Below are positions 44,240-53,582 of a stretch of DNA of 64,000 nucleotides, one piece after another (the first letter of the stretch is position 1; each line of letters begins with the position of its first letter). The translations under genes were made by a program, and so were the position numbers. The notes under the pieces are model-generated. The model did no database searches, had not been told where the DNA came from, and was given only the letters and a program-made list of their open reading frames with translations. The stretch is taken from the NCBI GenBank assembly GCA_022791815.1, contig JAAVZU010000047.1:18832-82831 (forward strand). The letters run 5' to 3'. Source of the stretch: Lachnospiraceae bacterium (lineage in GTDB: Bacteria; Bacillota; Clostridia; Lachnospirales; Lachnospiraceae).

Positions 44240-44423
44240 ATAAAATTTTTGGTAAATATCTACAAAAGAACAGAATAACAGTTTGTCATGTAATACTAGC
44301 TATTTTTAGTGAGTAGTCACATAATACTCTAAAGTTTCATTTATGGCGATGTTCCGCCTTCTAAGCATCTGTTCTGATACCCAAAAACATTCAAGAAACG
44401 CCTTTATTTAGAAAGGATTTATT

Positions 44424-45560
44424 ATGATTACAATATATGGAAAATATACAAATGCTATCGTTTACACAACCAATAATGAAGAATATGCAATTGATGATTA
44501 TGCACGTAAACAAATACAAATGATTTGCAACCATCCAAGTTCTGTAGGAAGTAAAATCCGCATTATGCCAGATGTACATCCAGGAAAAGTTGGCACTATT
44601 GGTCTCACTATGACAATTGGAGATTCTCTTCTTCCAAGTCTGGTTGGGGTAGATATTGGTTGTGGTATGACAATTGCAAAAATCAAGGCCAAAAATATAG
44701 AATACCAGAAGCTGGATACTGTTATCCGTGAACATGTTCCTTCAGGTGGAAAAGTCAGAAAAACAGCACATAAATTCAGCCATACCATTGACCTTAGTAA
44801 GTTACATTGTTATAAAGCTATTAATGAACCAAAAGCGAATTTAAGCATTGGAACATTAGGTGGCGGAAATCATTTTATCGAAGTAGACAAAGATGCAGAC
44901 AATGCTTTTTACCTTGTCATTCATTCAGGAAGCCGGCATCTTGGAATGGAGGTAACCGAATATTACTTAAAGGAAGGACAAAAAATATCACAAATGAAAA
45001 AACAAGGTCATGCTCCATACGAAATGACATGCCTTGAAGGTGATTTACTTCAATCCTATTTTCATGATTTAGCAATTACACAAGACTTTGCACGCATAAA
45101 TAGAGAGGCTATGATTGACGAAATTGTTCGTGGTATGAAGTGGCGTATCCTTGACAGTTATACATGTATTCATAATTATGTTGACTTTTCAGGAGAACTT
45201 CCAATTTTAAGAAAGGGAGCTATCCGGGCAAATTCAGATGAAAAGGTCATTATTCCTATTAACATGCGTGATGGTATCATTCTAGGTACAGGTCTTGGAA
45301 ATGAGGATTGGAACTGCTCTGCACCACATGGTTCTGGGCGGATTTACAAACGCTCTGAAGTTAAAGAACATCACACAGTCTCAGAATTTAAAGCAGCAAT
45401 GAAAGGTATACATTCCATTTGTGTGAATAAGGATACTTTGGATGAATCTCCCTTTGCCTATAGAAAAATAGAAGACATAGTTGATGTAATTGGAGAAACC
45501 ATAATTATAGATAACATTATAAAACCTACATATAACTTCAAGGCAGGTGGAATAAATTAG
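44424..45560 (+). CDS. rtcB: RtcB-family RNA-splicing ligase
   Basis: 378 aa. RtcB joins RNA 2',3'-cyclic phosphate or 3'-phosphate ends to 5'-OH ends using GTP and Mn2+, and repairs cleaved tRNA. Metal motifs are intact: IMPDVHPGKVGTIGL, GVDIGCGM, LGGGNHFIEV, VIHSGSRHLG, and APHGSGR around the guanylated His. It is shorter than the classical RtcB (about 400-480 aa), consistent with the shorter bacterial subclass. AAAGGATTTATT precedes the ATG. No rtcA or archease lies nearby. Confidence 0.9.
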   Translation: MITIYGKYTNAIVYTTNNEEYAIDDYARKQIQMICNHPSSVGSKIRIMPDVHPGKVGTIGLTMTIGDSLLPSLVGVDIGCGMTIAKIKAKNIEYQKLDTVIREHVPSGGKVRKTAHKFSHTIDLSKLHCYKAINEPKANLSIGTLGGGNHFIEVDKDADNAFYLVIHSGSRHLGMEVTEYYLKEGQKISQMKKQGHAPYEMTCLEGDLLQSYFHDLAITQDFARINREAMIDEIVRGMKWRILDSYTCIHNYVDFSGELPILRKGAIRANSDEKVIIPINMRDGIILGTGLGNEDWNCSAPHGSGRIYKRSEVKEHHTVSEFKAAMKGIHSICVNKDTLDESPFAYRKIEDIVDVIGETIIIDNIIKPTYNFKAGGIN

Positions 45561-45589
45561 CCAACTTTTTTCCTGACTTAAACAGAAAC

Positions 45590-45628
45590 AAAGTCTTTAT
45601 GTAAATCTGAAGATTACATAAAGACTTT
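45590..45628 (+). terminator. rtcB terminator
   Basis: 15-bp stem AAAGTCTTTATGTAA (45590-45604) with 45614-45628, then ATTATG. Weak T-run; symmetric, so it may serve both directions. Confidence 0.65.
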
Positions 45629-45649
45629 ATTATGTCTAATAAATTAATT

Positions 45650-46678
45650 CTAACTGAAGAAAAATCCTCTTTCTACTTCTTCTTTACCTTTCCTCCATCT
45701 ATGATAATCATTTTTGCACCATTCTAAATTTTTTATTATCCTTCCCATCACTTGTAATATTGAATAAATTTCCTGCAAATAATTTTCTGGTTCTTGTATG
45801 TTCTGTAAACCATCTGGTCATTCATCTGGAAATCCTACTGTTTCCACCGAATGATTATATGGTATTCCCAACAATCGAATTGCTTCCATCTGTTGATATG
45901 GTACATAAATCTGATCGGTAATTAATAATATATTAACTCCACATCCTACTTCCAATTGTTTCATAAAAAATGAAAATGTATCTGCAGTATTTGCCTTATG
46001 TTTCCCTGGTTCTATAAATGGTTCTGCAAAAAGTATTAAAGGAATGTTATTATTATAATATTCCATTACCCATGATTTATTTGAATTTTCAGAAATATAC
46101 TCTTTTCTATCTATCAATTCAAGTGAACCAAAAACATTTAATACTGCAGCCCTCATTAAGTCAAATTCTGTCTTAGCGTTAAGTGCATAGGTATCTGTTA
46201 CAGTTCTTTCTAGCTTCATAATTTCTCTCATTCTTGCAAATCCAACAATATTAGAAGCAGAAATACCATATTTGCCACATAACTCCTTTGCATATTTTAT
46301 TCCAAGCAAACAAGACATTCCAACACCACCTAGAACAAGAATATAATCATATACCCTTTGAGATGGTATTGTACATCCAATTAATCCCAGTTTTTTGGCT
46401 GCTGTTAGGGTAATTTCTTGCTGTTCCCTGCTCAATCCCTCATTCATAATAGCCCATCTTATTTTGTCTATATCAGTTATTTTTTCTTTGTTTTGAAAAT
46501 TCCAGATATGGGAAAACTCTACCAATTGATTTATTTGCTCTACTATTGTCTTATCTGTTTGAAGATTTCCTCCAAATGATTGAATAAGAACTTTCAACTC
46601 TGGTGTAGTAATCCAATCTTTAAGCATATACAATATGCTTCTGTTATCCATGTCTCCTCTAAATGGAAAACTATTCAT
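45650..46678 (-). pseudogene. YdcF/DUF218-like gene with in-frame TGA
   Basis: Start at 46678 (MNSFPFRG, behind GGAGG). The protein has ILVLGGVGMS and later NTADTFSFFMKQ and ILLITDQIYVPYQQMEAIRL, which fits the SanA/YdcF-like fold of DUF218 loosely. Translation stops at TGA 45818-45820 after ETVGFPDE, codon 287. Reading straight through, in the same frame, gives PDGLQNIQEPENYL and runs to a stop at 45650, another 55 codons with protein-like content. TGA for TGG (Trp) is a single change. The truncated 286-aa form may still work; readthrough is the other option. Confidence 0.6.
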
Positions 46679-46962
46679 AACGACTTCCTCCATGCACAAT
46701 TTAAACTTTTTCTGTCTAATTTTTCCCTTTCCTGGTTAAAATAATAACACTTATTTATTCAAATTTTTCTAGTTTATACTCAGAAACATCACATGCCTAT
46801 TTGTGAAGCCTAAAAGTTGAAAATTCACATTATTCTATATCATTTTTAAACATACATTTTTACAGAAAACACGTTTTATAAATGTTATTTATGGTATTTT
46901 AACATTTTTGAGTAGGCAAGTCAATTTTATTTTCATTTTATGATATACATGAGGTGATTATC

Positions 46963-47292
46963 ATGGACGAACAATTTATACGAGAGCGAATTACATTTTT
47001 AAGACTGCAAAAAGAATTGTCCGAATACCAATTAAGTCTTGATTTGGGGCATAGCCGTGGGTATATCAATAACATTTCATCAGGAAAAACTCTGCCCTCT
47101 ATGGCAGAATTCTTGAATATATGTGAATATTTTCATATCACTCCAAAAGAATTTTTTGATACAGAAAATTCAAATCCTGCAATTAGTCACGAACTTCATC
47201 AGCTTTTTATGAAACTAGATTTTGACGAACATCTGCTTATTTTAAACTTAGTAAAAAAACTCTCAGAAAAAAAAGACGTTGGGAATATTTAA
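46963..47292 (+). CDS. small XRE-family regulator
   Basis: 109 aa from the ATG at 46963 (MDEQFIRERI), behind GAGGTGATTATC. HTH at about 5-60: YQLSLDLGHSRGYINNISSG. The C-terminus is helical. Alone on the plus strand. The stop lies inside the terminator hairpin that follows. Confidence 0.8.
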   Translation: MDEQFIRERITFLRLQKELSEYQLSLDLGHSRGYINNISSGKTLPSMAEFLNICEYFHITPKEFFDTENSNPAISHELHQLFMKLDFDEHLLILNLVKKLSEKKDVGNI

Positions 47293-47310
47293 CTTTCCAA
47301 TGTCTTTTTA
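47271..47310 (+). terminator. terminator of the small XRE regulator
   Basis: 12-bp stem AAAAGACGTTGG (47271-47282) with CCAATGTCTTTT (47297-47308, one G-U), ending in a T-run. The stop codon is in the loop. Confidence 0.8.
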
Positions 47311-47453
47311 TATTACAAATACCATATTTAATATATATTTAAATAAAATAATATATTTTCCATTTTCTGAATTTTTTCATCTAAAATTCATTCTATATCT
47401 TTGTACATCGTTCCATTTTTTGTATCTTCACAAATACCTTTCCATGCAAATTC

Positions 47454-47575
47454 CTAAGAGATAAACAATCCTATAGAAATATTAAGTTCATCTCCCCATA
47501 CATCCACAACCTCATAAAGATAAATTCATTATACGGCTCTTCGATAGTATCTTCAATCGGACATTATATATTACC
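47454..47575 (-). pseudogene. remnant of a small gene
   Basis: Two minus-strand frames join as CPIEDTIEEPYNEFIF then YEVVDVWGDELNISIGLFIS with a stop at 47454. It is the 3' part of a gene with a frameshift; no start is kept. It belongs to the decayed region 47.4-50.0 kb. Confidence 0.4.
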
Positions 47576-47586
47576 ATCTTTCTTTT

Positions 47587-47892
47587 CTACTCCTTTCGCA
47601 CAGCTTCAATAAAATAGACACCTGCACAATATGTATCATCAAACCGTTGTATGCAAATAGAATTTGTATCTTTTAAAATCTTATTACATTGCTCCATAAA
47701 TGGTTCAATTGTTTTATTTTCATCTATATCAATGTAAACACTATTTATTTCTGTCTTTATTTGCTCAAAAATTTCAAAGGGCAGTTTTGTTTGAAGATAT
47801 GATATAAGTTTTTCATAAACTTCACCTTTATAAACGTCTATAAGCATGCATTTACCAATTGATACAAAGGAAAAATCAAAATGTATCTTCAT
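47587..47892 (-). CDS. small hypothetical protein
   Basis: 101 aa, soluble, mixed alpha/beta: DFSFVSIGKCMLIDVYKGEV, then EINSVYIDIDENKTIEPF. Family unknown. Directly downstream of a frameshifted 47-codon gene and upstream of a remnant; looks like one gene of an orphan immunity array. Confidence 0.4.
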   Translation of the reverse strand: MKIHFDFSFVSIGKCMLIDVYKGEVYEKLISYLQTKLPFEIFEQIKTEINSVYIDIDENKTIEPFMEQCNKILKDTNSICIQRFDDTYCAGVYFIEAVRKE

Positions 47893-47897
47893 TGATT

Positions 47898-48040
47898 TTA
47901 CGATGGTCTTAAAAAAAAATCTTCAAATTCTTCTTGATTTTCTATACAAATCATTTCATTTAGAACTAATGGATATTCCCTATATAACTTCAGATAATTT
48001 TTTCTAATATAAGATTATGTATTCTCTTTTTTATATCCAT
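47898..48040 (-). pseudogene. frameshifted 47-codon gene
   Basis: ATG at 48040 with AGGAGGCATTAT gives MDIKKRIHNLILEK, then stops; the next frame gives NYLKLYREYPLVLNEMICIE and ends at 47898. The shift is in a run of A's near 47998. The product would be about 47 aa, helical. Confidence 0.55.
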
Positions 48041-48111
48041 ATAATGCCTCCTAAAAATATAAAACTACAATATTAGGCAATTTATAAAGAAAATCATACT
48101 AAAATCACTTT

Positions 48112-48849
48112 TTAAAATCTACACTCGTCTTCTGTATCCGTCAGTTCAGCCCATCTAGCAGATAATAACTTTGCATAATCTATGTAAAATAATCCATAAC
48201 ATCCAAGAGAATAACCATCATTTACTTCAATTAAAACAGTTTCTCCTTTATCTGTAATACCAAAATCTATTGCATATCCAGCCGGCGCCGAAACATAATC
48301 TTTCACAGCAGCTTCGATGATTTCTGCATTAAAATGTTTTTTCCAATCCCCTTTATATGGTCGAACATCAAGTATTTTCTCATATCGGACAAATACACGC
48401 CATTCTGTTTCAAAGTGGATGACTTCACTACAAATAACGTCTGTATTCTCATAGCAACTTCCACAGCCTATTAAATCCTTTGGTGACTCCACAACAGTTC
48501 CTGTAAATTTTTTATCTTCCACAGGTTTTACAAATAATGGCCATAATTCTGGATGAGCATTTATTGTATTAATTTTTGAATGCCATATTTTTCTGTTCAT
48601 ATATTTTTTCAATTCTTCGGGATAATCTATATCAGGTGTTTTTATTCCAAAGTCATCCAATCTGTTTCTGACTGTTTTAACATATCCAATTATAATATCA
48701 TTTTTTTTACTTGTTCTTAGCTTTTCTGGTGTATGAAACAAAACCATCTCATATCCCATCTCATAAAAACCTTGATACGCATTATAAAAATTGTAATTTC
48801 TTGGAAGGTTATTTTTTGTTGACTGTATGTATATTCTCACATCTACCAT
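48112..48849 (-). CDS. ATP-grasp domain protein (R2K/DUF4343-like)
   Basis: 245 aa. ATP-grasp signs: WPLFVKPVEDKKFTGTVV (Lys), TEWRVFVRYEKILDVRPYKG, and the metal-binding end GYAIDFGITDKGETVLIEVN followed by DGYSLGCYG. The R2K-type group is found beside toxin/immunity and phage genes and is thought to ligate peptides or modify proteins. Here it stands among decayed small genes. Ends CRF; no operon partner remains. Confidence 0.75.
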   Translation of the reverse strand: MVDVRIYIQSTKNNLPRNYNFYNAYQGFYEMGYEMVLFHTPEKLRTSKKNDIIIGYVKTVRNRLDDFGIKTPDIDYPEELKKYMNRKIWHSKINTINAHPELWPLFVKPVEDKKFTGTVVESPKDLIGCGSCYENTDVICSEVIHFETEWRVFVRYEKILDVRPYKGDWKKHFNAEIIEAAVKDYVSAPAGYAIDFGITDKGETVLIEVNDGYSLGCYGLFYIDYAKLLSARWAELTDTEDECRF

Positions 48850-48936
48850 CCTCCATATTATTTATCAATAATATACTATTATTTAAATATTTTATATTTC
48901 AATAATTTTTTAAATCTTTTTTTTTAATCCACTATC

Positions 48937-49046
48937 TCAAAACATCAATCCTCTGTCATATATTTCGCTTAGAATTTTTTTATATCTTCATCTCCCTCTA
49001 CATTTCGATATTCCCATTCAGCACATCATTCAGCCAGTCAAAAAAT
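48937..49046 (-). pseudogene. remnant of a small gene
   Basis: Translated pieces RFFDWLNDVLNGNIE, EYRNVEGDEDIKK and ILSEIYDRGLMF lie in neighbouring frames and end at 48937. At least two frameshifts. Lies directly after the Tdi1-like pseudogene, so it was once its downstream partner or the same gene. Confidence 0.45.
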
Positions 49047-49488
49047 CTAATCTTCCTTTCCCTCAAGACTTAATAAAGGTTCATACACAAAACATTCTTC
49101 GTATTCTGCAATTCCATACTTTTTCACTGCTTCTTCATAGGGATTCTATGATAATACTGTTGACCTAAAATCTGCGGTTTTCATTCTTCTCTTATTAGCG
49201 AAAAGTACTCATCATCACCTATTTCATCAGACTTTTGATGTCTTATATCAATATAATATCCTTCATTATCATATACTATAATATCTGCCATGCCTGTTAC
49301 AAATACAACTGTGGATTTATCATCCTCAACAGAATAAATTTCGTCAATAATATCCACATAATCATCAGTATTTACTATATTATAATATCCATTCTCTGTA
49401 GTACAACAGCCATATTTTTTATAAACTCATCTGACATAGCACTATAATTATCGCAATTTTTAAATAGTTCCTCTATATACCAATCCAT
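49047..49488 (-). pseudogene. broken DUF1851/Tdi1-like immunity gene
   Basis: Start at 49488 (MDWYIEELFKNCDNYSAMSD). After a frameshift near 49390, STVVFVTGMADIIVYDNEGY and YIDIRHQKSDEIGDDEYFSL match the T6SS-immunity DUF1851 pattern (F-x-R-T-x-F-G-D...). After another shift, AEYEECFVYEPLLSLEG ends at 49047, like the family's final Y-x-F-x-P-x-L-x-L-G-G block. Two or more frameshifts make it non-functional. DUF1851 proteins neutralise ADP-ribosyl-type toxins; which toxin it matched is unknown. Confidence 0.6.
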
Positions 49489-49604
49489 ATTATATCATCC
49501 AATCTTTTTATAATCATCATTTTTTTAGTATACGAATTGTATTAGTTATTCTACATTTTTTCAAAAAATCTCATTTACAATCTACTAATTTTAAATCACC
49601 ACCT

Positions 49605-49965
49605 GGGAATCCATTTTTATATATGAAGAATAAGAGCATTTAACTGTTTATCGTTTAAACCAAATATGTATGCCTTTTATGCCTTTTCTCTTATGTTTTC
49701 AAAATCATACTCTTTTAATTTATTAACTTCTTTTTCTAATATATAATATTATGAGATATTCTCATCACTTCCCTGTATCATAGCAATAAAACTTCAATAA
49801 ACTACCATAAATGATCGTTGGATTATTTTTTAACATCCATATATCATCTGGTATTTGTAATATTGGAGATTTAATAAAATCATTCTTTTTCACCATACCA
49901 TTTTCATTTAATAAAAAATTTACCTTTAGCAGTTTATCTATCTTTTCCAAAGAATCTTCCAGCAT
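49605..49965 (-). pseudogene. broken small gene(s)
   Basis: A 66-codon open piece (MLEDSLEKIDKLLKVNFLLN, 49765-49965) with an oddly spaced GGGGG is followed in other frames by LEKEVNKLKEYDFENIREKA and AYIFGLNDKQLNALI, ending near 49605. Reads as a single gene with several frameshifts. Family unknown; may be an immunity protein. Confidence 0.5.
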
Positions 49966-50095
49966 GGTATTTCTACATGCCCCCTAAATCAATATTACCA
50001 TTATTAGTATACCATCCTTCTATTCCTCCCTTCAAGATTTTTACCACTACAGTTACACTAATTATAGCACATACTCAGAACAATTATGGACTTAA

Positions 50096-50125
50096 AGCTA
50101 ACCACTCATGATTTTGAACAATTAC
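50096..50125 (-). repeat. dispersed intergenic repeat, copy D (short, inverted)
   Basis: TAACCACTCATGATTTTGAAC followed by AATTAC is the reverse complement of the first palindrome of copies A-C. Lies about 80 bp upstream of the response regulator gene. Confidence 0.45.
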
Positions 50126-50203
50126 AAATTATCCTTGTATTATCTATTATAACAATGATAAAATAAGCCTATTGAATCCAAAAGAACACGGAGGTGTATA
50201 GGA

Positions 50204-50890
50204 ATGACCCAAAAACAAATTCTTATTATAGATGATGATGACTTATCCATGATTATGTCTGATATGCTTGAGAGCTATGGTTATGGTGTAACTTATGCCC
50301 CTGATAGTGAGACCGCTTTTCATTTACTGTCAGACAATCGTTTTGACCTTATTTTACTTGATATAAATCTGCCAGATCAGACAGGTTTTGAACTTTGCAA
50401 AGAACTGCGTCAGGTAACAACCATACCTATTATTTTTGCAAGTGCCCGTACCAGCGAAACGGACCGTATTACAGGTTTTGATATTGGTGGTGATGATTAT
50501 CTGCCAAAACCATATTCCATGAAAGAACTTCTCTCAAGAGTAAATGCTCTTATCCGAAGGACATACAGCTTTGCGATACAAGAACAAGTCATCACCTTTG
50601 GTGATATCTCCGTAAATATTACGGCCCGCACTGTAACAAAAAATGGGGATTTGATTTCTCTTTCTTTACGCGAATTTGATTTGCTTTCTTACCTCTGCAA
50701 ACATAAAAATACAGCAATTTCAAAGGATACCTTACTTTCAGAAGTATGGGGAGCATTTTATACTGTGGAACCCTCCACGCTTACTGTTCATATCCGTTGG
50801 CTGAGAGAAAAATTAGAGGATACTCCTGCCACTCCTAAATTTATCAAAACAGTCTGGGGTATAGGCTATATGTTGGAGGTAGGCAAATGA
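50204..50890 (+). CDS. OmpR-family response regulator
   Basis: 228 aa. Receiver: ILIIDDDDLSMI, phospho-Asp in LILLDINLPD (about 52), Lys in DYLPKPYSMK (about 101). Winged helix: ISLSLREFDLLSYLCKHKNT, RWLREKLEDTPATPKFIKTV. GGAGGTGTATAGGA precedes the ATG. Overlaps the kinase gene by four bases. Confidence 0.95.
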   Translation: MTQKQILIIDDDDLSMIMSDMLESYGYGVTYAPDSETAFHLLSDNRFDLILLDINLPDQTGFELCKELRQVTTIPIIFASARTSETDRITGFDIGGDDYLPKPYSMKELLSRVNALIRRTYSFAIQEQVITFGDISVNITARTVTKNGDLISLSLREFDLLSYLCKHKNTAISKDTLLSEVWGAFYTVEPSTLTVHIRWLREKLEDTPATPKFIKTVWGIGYMLEVGK

Positions 50891-52032
50891 AAGTGAAATT
50901 ACTTAAAATTACTTGTTATTTTGCATTTTTTTTAATTCTTATTACTGGAAGCTTTTTCTTAGATAATACCTTAGAAAAATCACAGAACCAAAAAGCAGAA
51001 CAAATTGTAGCAGTTAATGAAATTAAACAGTTAATACAATCTGGTCAAACCGAAGAAGCTGCCAGAAAAACATCAGAATTACAACAAATCATTCGTTTAT
51101 CAGATTCTAGGCAAAAACAAAATAATAGGTGGATTATTCTATGTATAATAAGTCTTGTTTATCTAGTATTTATATTTGTATATGTATATTTTTCTATTCT
51201 GCGTCCCTTTGATAAACTGGAATACTTTACAACCCAGATAGCTCAAGGAAATTTTAATTTACCACTGAAATATGAACGCTCTAACTATTTTGGACAGTTT
51301 ACATGGGCTTTTGACAACTTGCGTCAAGAAATTACTAAGGCTCGTTCTTGTGAACGTGAAGCAATTGAAAATAACAAAACGGTTATTGCTACCCTTTCCC
51401 ATGATATAAAAACGCCAATTTCCTCTATCCGTGCTTATGCAGAAGGACTTGAGGCTAATCTTGACAGCACTCCCGAAAAAAAAGCCAGATATCTTCATAT
51501 TTTAATGAAAAAATGTGATGAAGTTTCCAAATTGACAAATGACTTATTCTTACACTCCCTTTCTGATTTAGACAAATTGAAAATAAATTTAGAAGAATTT
51601 GAGTTGTGCACATTTATGAAAACAGTGGTAAAAGAAATTGCAGCCGAACAAAATGATGTGTACTGGAATGAACCAAATTTTACAGCAGTTATTTCTGGAG
51701 ATAAAAACAGATTGATTCAAATTACGGAAAATTTAATTAATAATGCAAGAAAGTATGCAAAATCCGATATTTACATTACACTCTCCTGTTCAAATAATTT
51801 TGTTAAAATATCCTTTCGTGATTACGGGCCTGGCATTCCTGATAAAGATATGCCTTTTATATTTGATAAATTTTATCGTGGCAGAAATTGTGGGAAGGAA
51901 CAAGGTTCAGGGTTAGGACTCTATATTGTAAAATATATTACAGAGCAGATGGGCGGAAATATATTGCTGCACAATCACAATGATGGACTGGAGGCCATCG
52001 TAAACTTGCCAATGGTAAATAAAACCTCTTAA
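50887..52032 (+). CDS. sensor histidine kinase
   Basis: 381 aa. Membrane helices at about 7-25 (ITCYFAFFLILITGSFFL) and 82-102 (WIILCIISLVYLVFIFVYVY) with a small outer loop of about 55 aa, then HAMP, HisKA with ATLSHDIKTPISS (His near 171), N box ITENLINNARKYAK, DYGPGIPDKD and GSGLGLYIVKY. The short loop suggests intramembrane sensing, as in antibiotic or cell-wall stress kinases. No target gene is evident. 52033-52172 shows no gene. Confidence 0.95.
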   Translation: MKVKLLKITCYFAFFLILITGSFFLDNTLEKSQNQKAEQIVAVNEIKQLIQSGQTEEAARKTSELQQIIRLSDSRQKQNNRWIILCIISLVYLVFIFVYVYFSILRPFDKLEYFTTQIAQGNFNLPLKYERSNYFGQFTWAFDNLRQEITKARSCEREAIENNKTVIATLSHDIKTPISSIRAYAEGLEANLDSTPEKKARYLHILMKKCDEVSKLTNDLFLHSLSDLDKLKINLEEFELCTFMKTVVKEIAAEQNDVYWNEPNFTAVISGDKNRLIQITENLINNARKYAKSDIYITLSCSNNFVKISFRDYGPGIPDKDMPFIFDKFYRGRNCGKEQGSGLGLYIVKYITEQMGGNILLHNHNDGLEAIVNLPMVNKTS

Positions 52033-52172
52033 GGATTTCTTAAAATGGACTTATTCTAAATCCGCTATTTTAAAGGGTTTTGAGAGTTCTTTGTTACTTT
52101 CATGTTACTTTTATCTAACATTTTATAATTTTTAACAATTTATACTTATGTTAATAAAAGTCAATTTTTTGC

Positions 52173-52598
52173 CTATTTCTTCTCTACTTTGTCCTTCAAC
52201 ACATCAACAGCATTTATTAGCACGTCTGGGATTGGTAATCCCATAAGTCCAGCATTTTCTAAAATGGAGATGCCTTCTGATGCAATGAATGCTATTGTTA
52301 TCGTGTCCCTTATGTAACTTGCCCCAATAAGCAAATCCAGCCTATAAGCAACTGCCACCAATACCAATGTCATGATTTTTCTAAATATACCTTTCCAACA
52401 TGCTCCACTCTCCAAAGCACCTGTTTCCGTCTTCTTTGATGCCTTAAATACTGCTGCTACAATCAGTCCTGACATATAGTCAACAATCATAAATCCTATT
52501 AATGTGTTAATAGACGTACACCAGCCACCAAAAAAGGAAGCTATAAAGCTTCCTACAAATCCAGTTGATGCACATACTATTTGTTTTATCTGTATCAT
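52173..52598 (-). CDS. phage holin
   Basis: 141 aa, four hydrophobic segments (VGSFIASFFGGW, LIGFMIVDYMSGLIVAAVF, KIMTLVLVAVAYRLDLLIGA, ITIAFIASEGISILEN). The 'D-x-x-S-G-L' pattern fits holin family 4 of clostridial phages. Forms membrane holes for the amidase just upstream. Last gene of the prophage tail-lysis operon. Confidence 0.85.
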   Translation of the reverse strand: MIQIKQIVCASTGFVGSFIASFFGGWCTSINTLIGFMIVDYMSGLIVAAVFKASKKTETGALESGACWKGIFRKIMTLVLVAVAYRLDLLIGASYIRDTITIAFIASEGISILENAGLMGLPIPDVLINAVDVLKDKVEKK

Positions 52599-52611
52599 AC
52601 TTCCAGCCTCC

Positions 52612-53325
52612 TTATAATTCTTTCGCTTTTTTCAAGTAAATCCATTGATACTTACCAGTTTCGCTCTTATCTTTTAGCCTTCCCCAATCACCTACCACTT
52701 TGGATATTTTTACAGTTGTTCCTACTTGAGCAACACCAATCTTATTCTTTGTGGTTACTCTTCCTGAGGAACGAATTGCAGCTTTCTTTGTAACTTGTCC
52801 CTTGAACTGGTAGCCATTTACTAAGAAATTATGGAATCTTTTCCATTTCTTGTTGTTGATGCCTGTCATTGGTGCTGGACATTGTTTGCCATTCACATCC
52901 CAGTGTCGTATAATGGTCTTTGCATTTGGACATTTTTTCTGGATGTATTGTACCAGTTGTCTAGTTGCCTTCATCTGTTCCCAGCTTGTATCTTCTAGGC
53001 AATCGCATAATTCTATTGATACACTGTTCGCATTGGTACATTTTCCGTAATAAGAACCTGCACCATTAGCCAAAGAATATTTGCCACCTACAGCCCAGGC
53101 AATCCGATTCATACTGATACTCTTCCAGATTTCACCTTGCTTGTCCACAAAGAAATGGGCTCCTGCCTGTCTTGTATTTCCTGTAGCAAAATAGTCAGCA
53201 TTGTTTTTTGCTGTATCTGCTTTATTACCAGTATAGTGGATTATTATGTACTTAATACTGCTGAGTTCTCTTTTACTTCCATAACTAACTGATTTTGCAA
53301 GCTTTGTATTGACTTTTATCGCCAT
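52612..53325 (-). CDS. N-acetylmuramoyl-L-alanine amidase (phage endolysin)
   Basis: 237 aa. Amidase_2 domain: YIIIHYTGNKADTAKNN (zinc His), GAHFFVDKQGEIW, and IIRHWDVNGKQCPAP (zinc His, Cys). A C-terminal SH3-like domain (residues 170-237) binds wall. Cuts cell-wall peptide from the glycan at lysis. RBS is weak. Confidence 0.9.
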   Translation of the reverse strand: MAIKVNTKLAKSVSYGSKRELSSIKYIIIHYTGNKADTAKNNADYFATGNTRQAGAHFFVDKQGEIWKSISMNRIAWAVGGKYSLANGAGSYYGKCTNANSVSIELCDCLEDTSWEQMKATRQLVQYIQKKCPNAKTIIRHWDVNGKQCPAPMTGINNKKWKRFHNFLVNGYQFKGQVTKKAAIRSSGRVTTKNKIGVAQVGTTVKISKVVGDWGRLKDKSETGKYQWIYLKKAKEL

Positions 53326-53329
53326 ACTA

Positions 53330-53521
53330 TCACCTTACCTTTCTTATTTCTCTGTTTTTTTGTTTGCATTTTCTGCAGAGAGGTATGCTATCAAGTTTAC
53401 ACCAGTTTCTGCATTCAGAACATAACCCGTATGCCTTGCAATCCTCCTTGCATGTCGTCATTGTGACATCACAAAAAGATATTCTCTTATGAATGCAGAC
53501 AAAATTGTTTGTATTTTTCAC
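53330..53521 (-). CDS. small Cys-rich phage protein
   Basis: 63 aa, GTG start at 53521 behind GGGGTGATATA. Nine Cys plus His (CIHKRISFC, CKEDCKAYGLCSECRNWC, CRKCKQ) suggest two small zinc clusters. Found between XkdX and the amidase in this type of operon; function unknown. Confidence 0.6.
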   Translation of the reverse strand: MKNTNNFVCIHKRISFCDVTMTTCKEDCKAYGLCSECRNWCKLDSIPLCRKCKQKNREIRKVR

Positions 53522-53535
53522 TATATCACCCCATA

Positions 53536-53562
53536 CTAAAAAAGAACCACCCTAATGGCGGT
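53536..53562 (-). terminator. intrinsic terminator below xkdX
   Basis: Minus strand stem ACCGCC/GGTGGT (one G-U) at 53546-53562, followed by TCTTTTTTAG. Separates tail genes from the lysis genes. Confidence 0.75.
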
Positions 53563-53582
53563 CCATCTGTTACTTATGTAGT

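Noticed and set aside
45818..45820. Selenocysteine codon (TGA)
   Set aside because: No redox motif at the site and I see no clear stem-loop right after it; Trp-to-stop is simpler.
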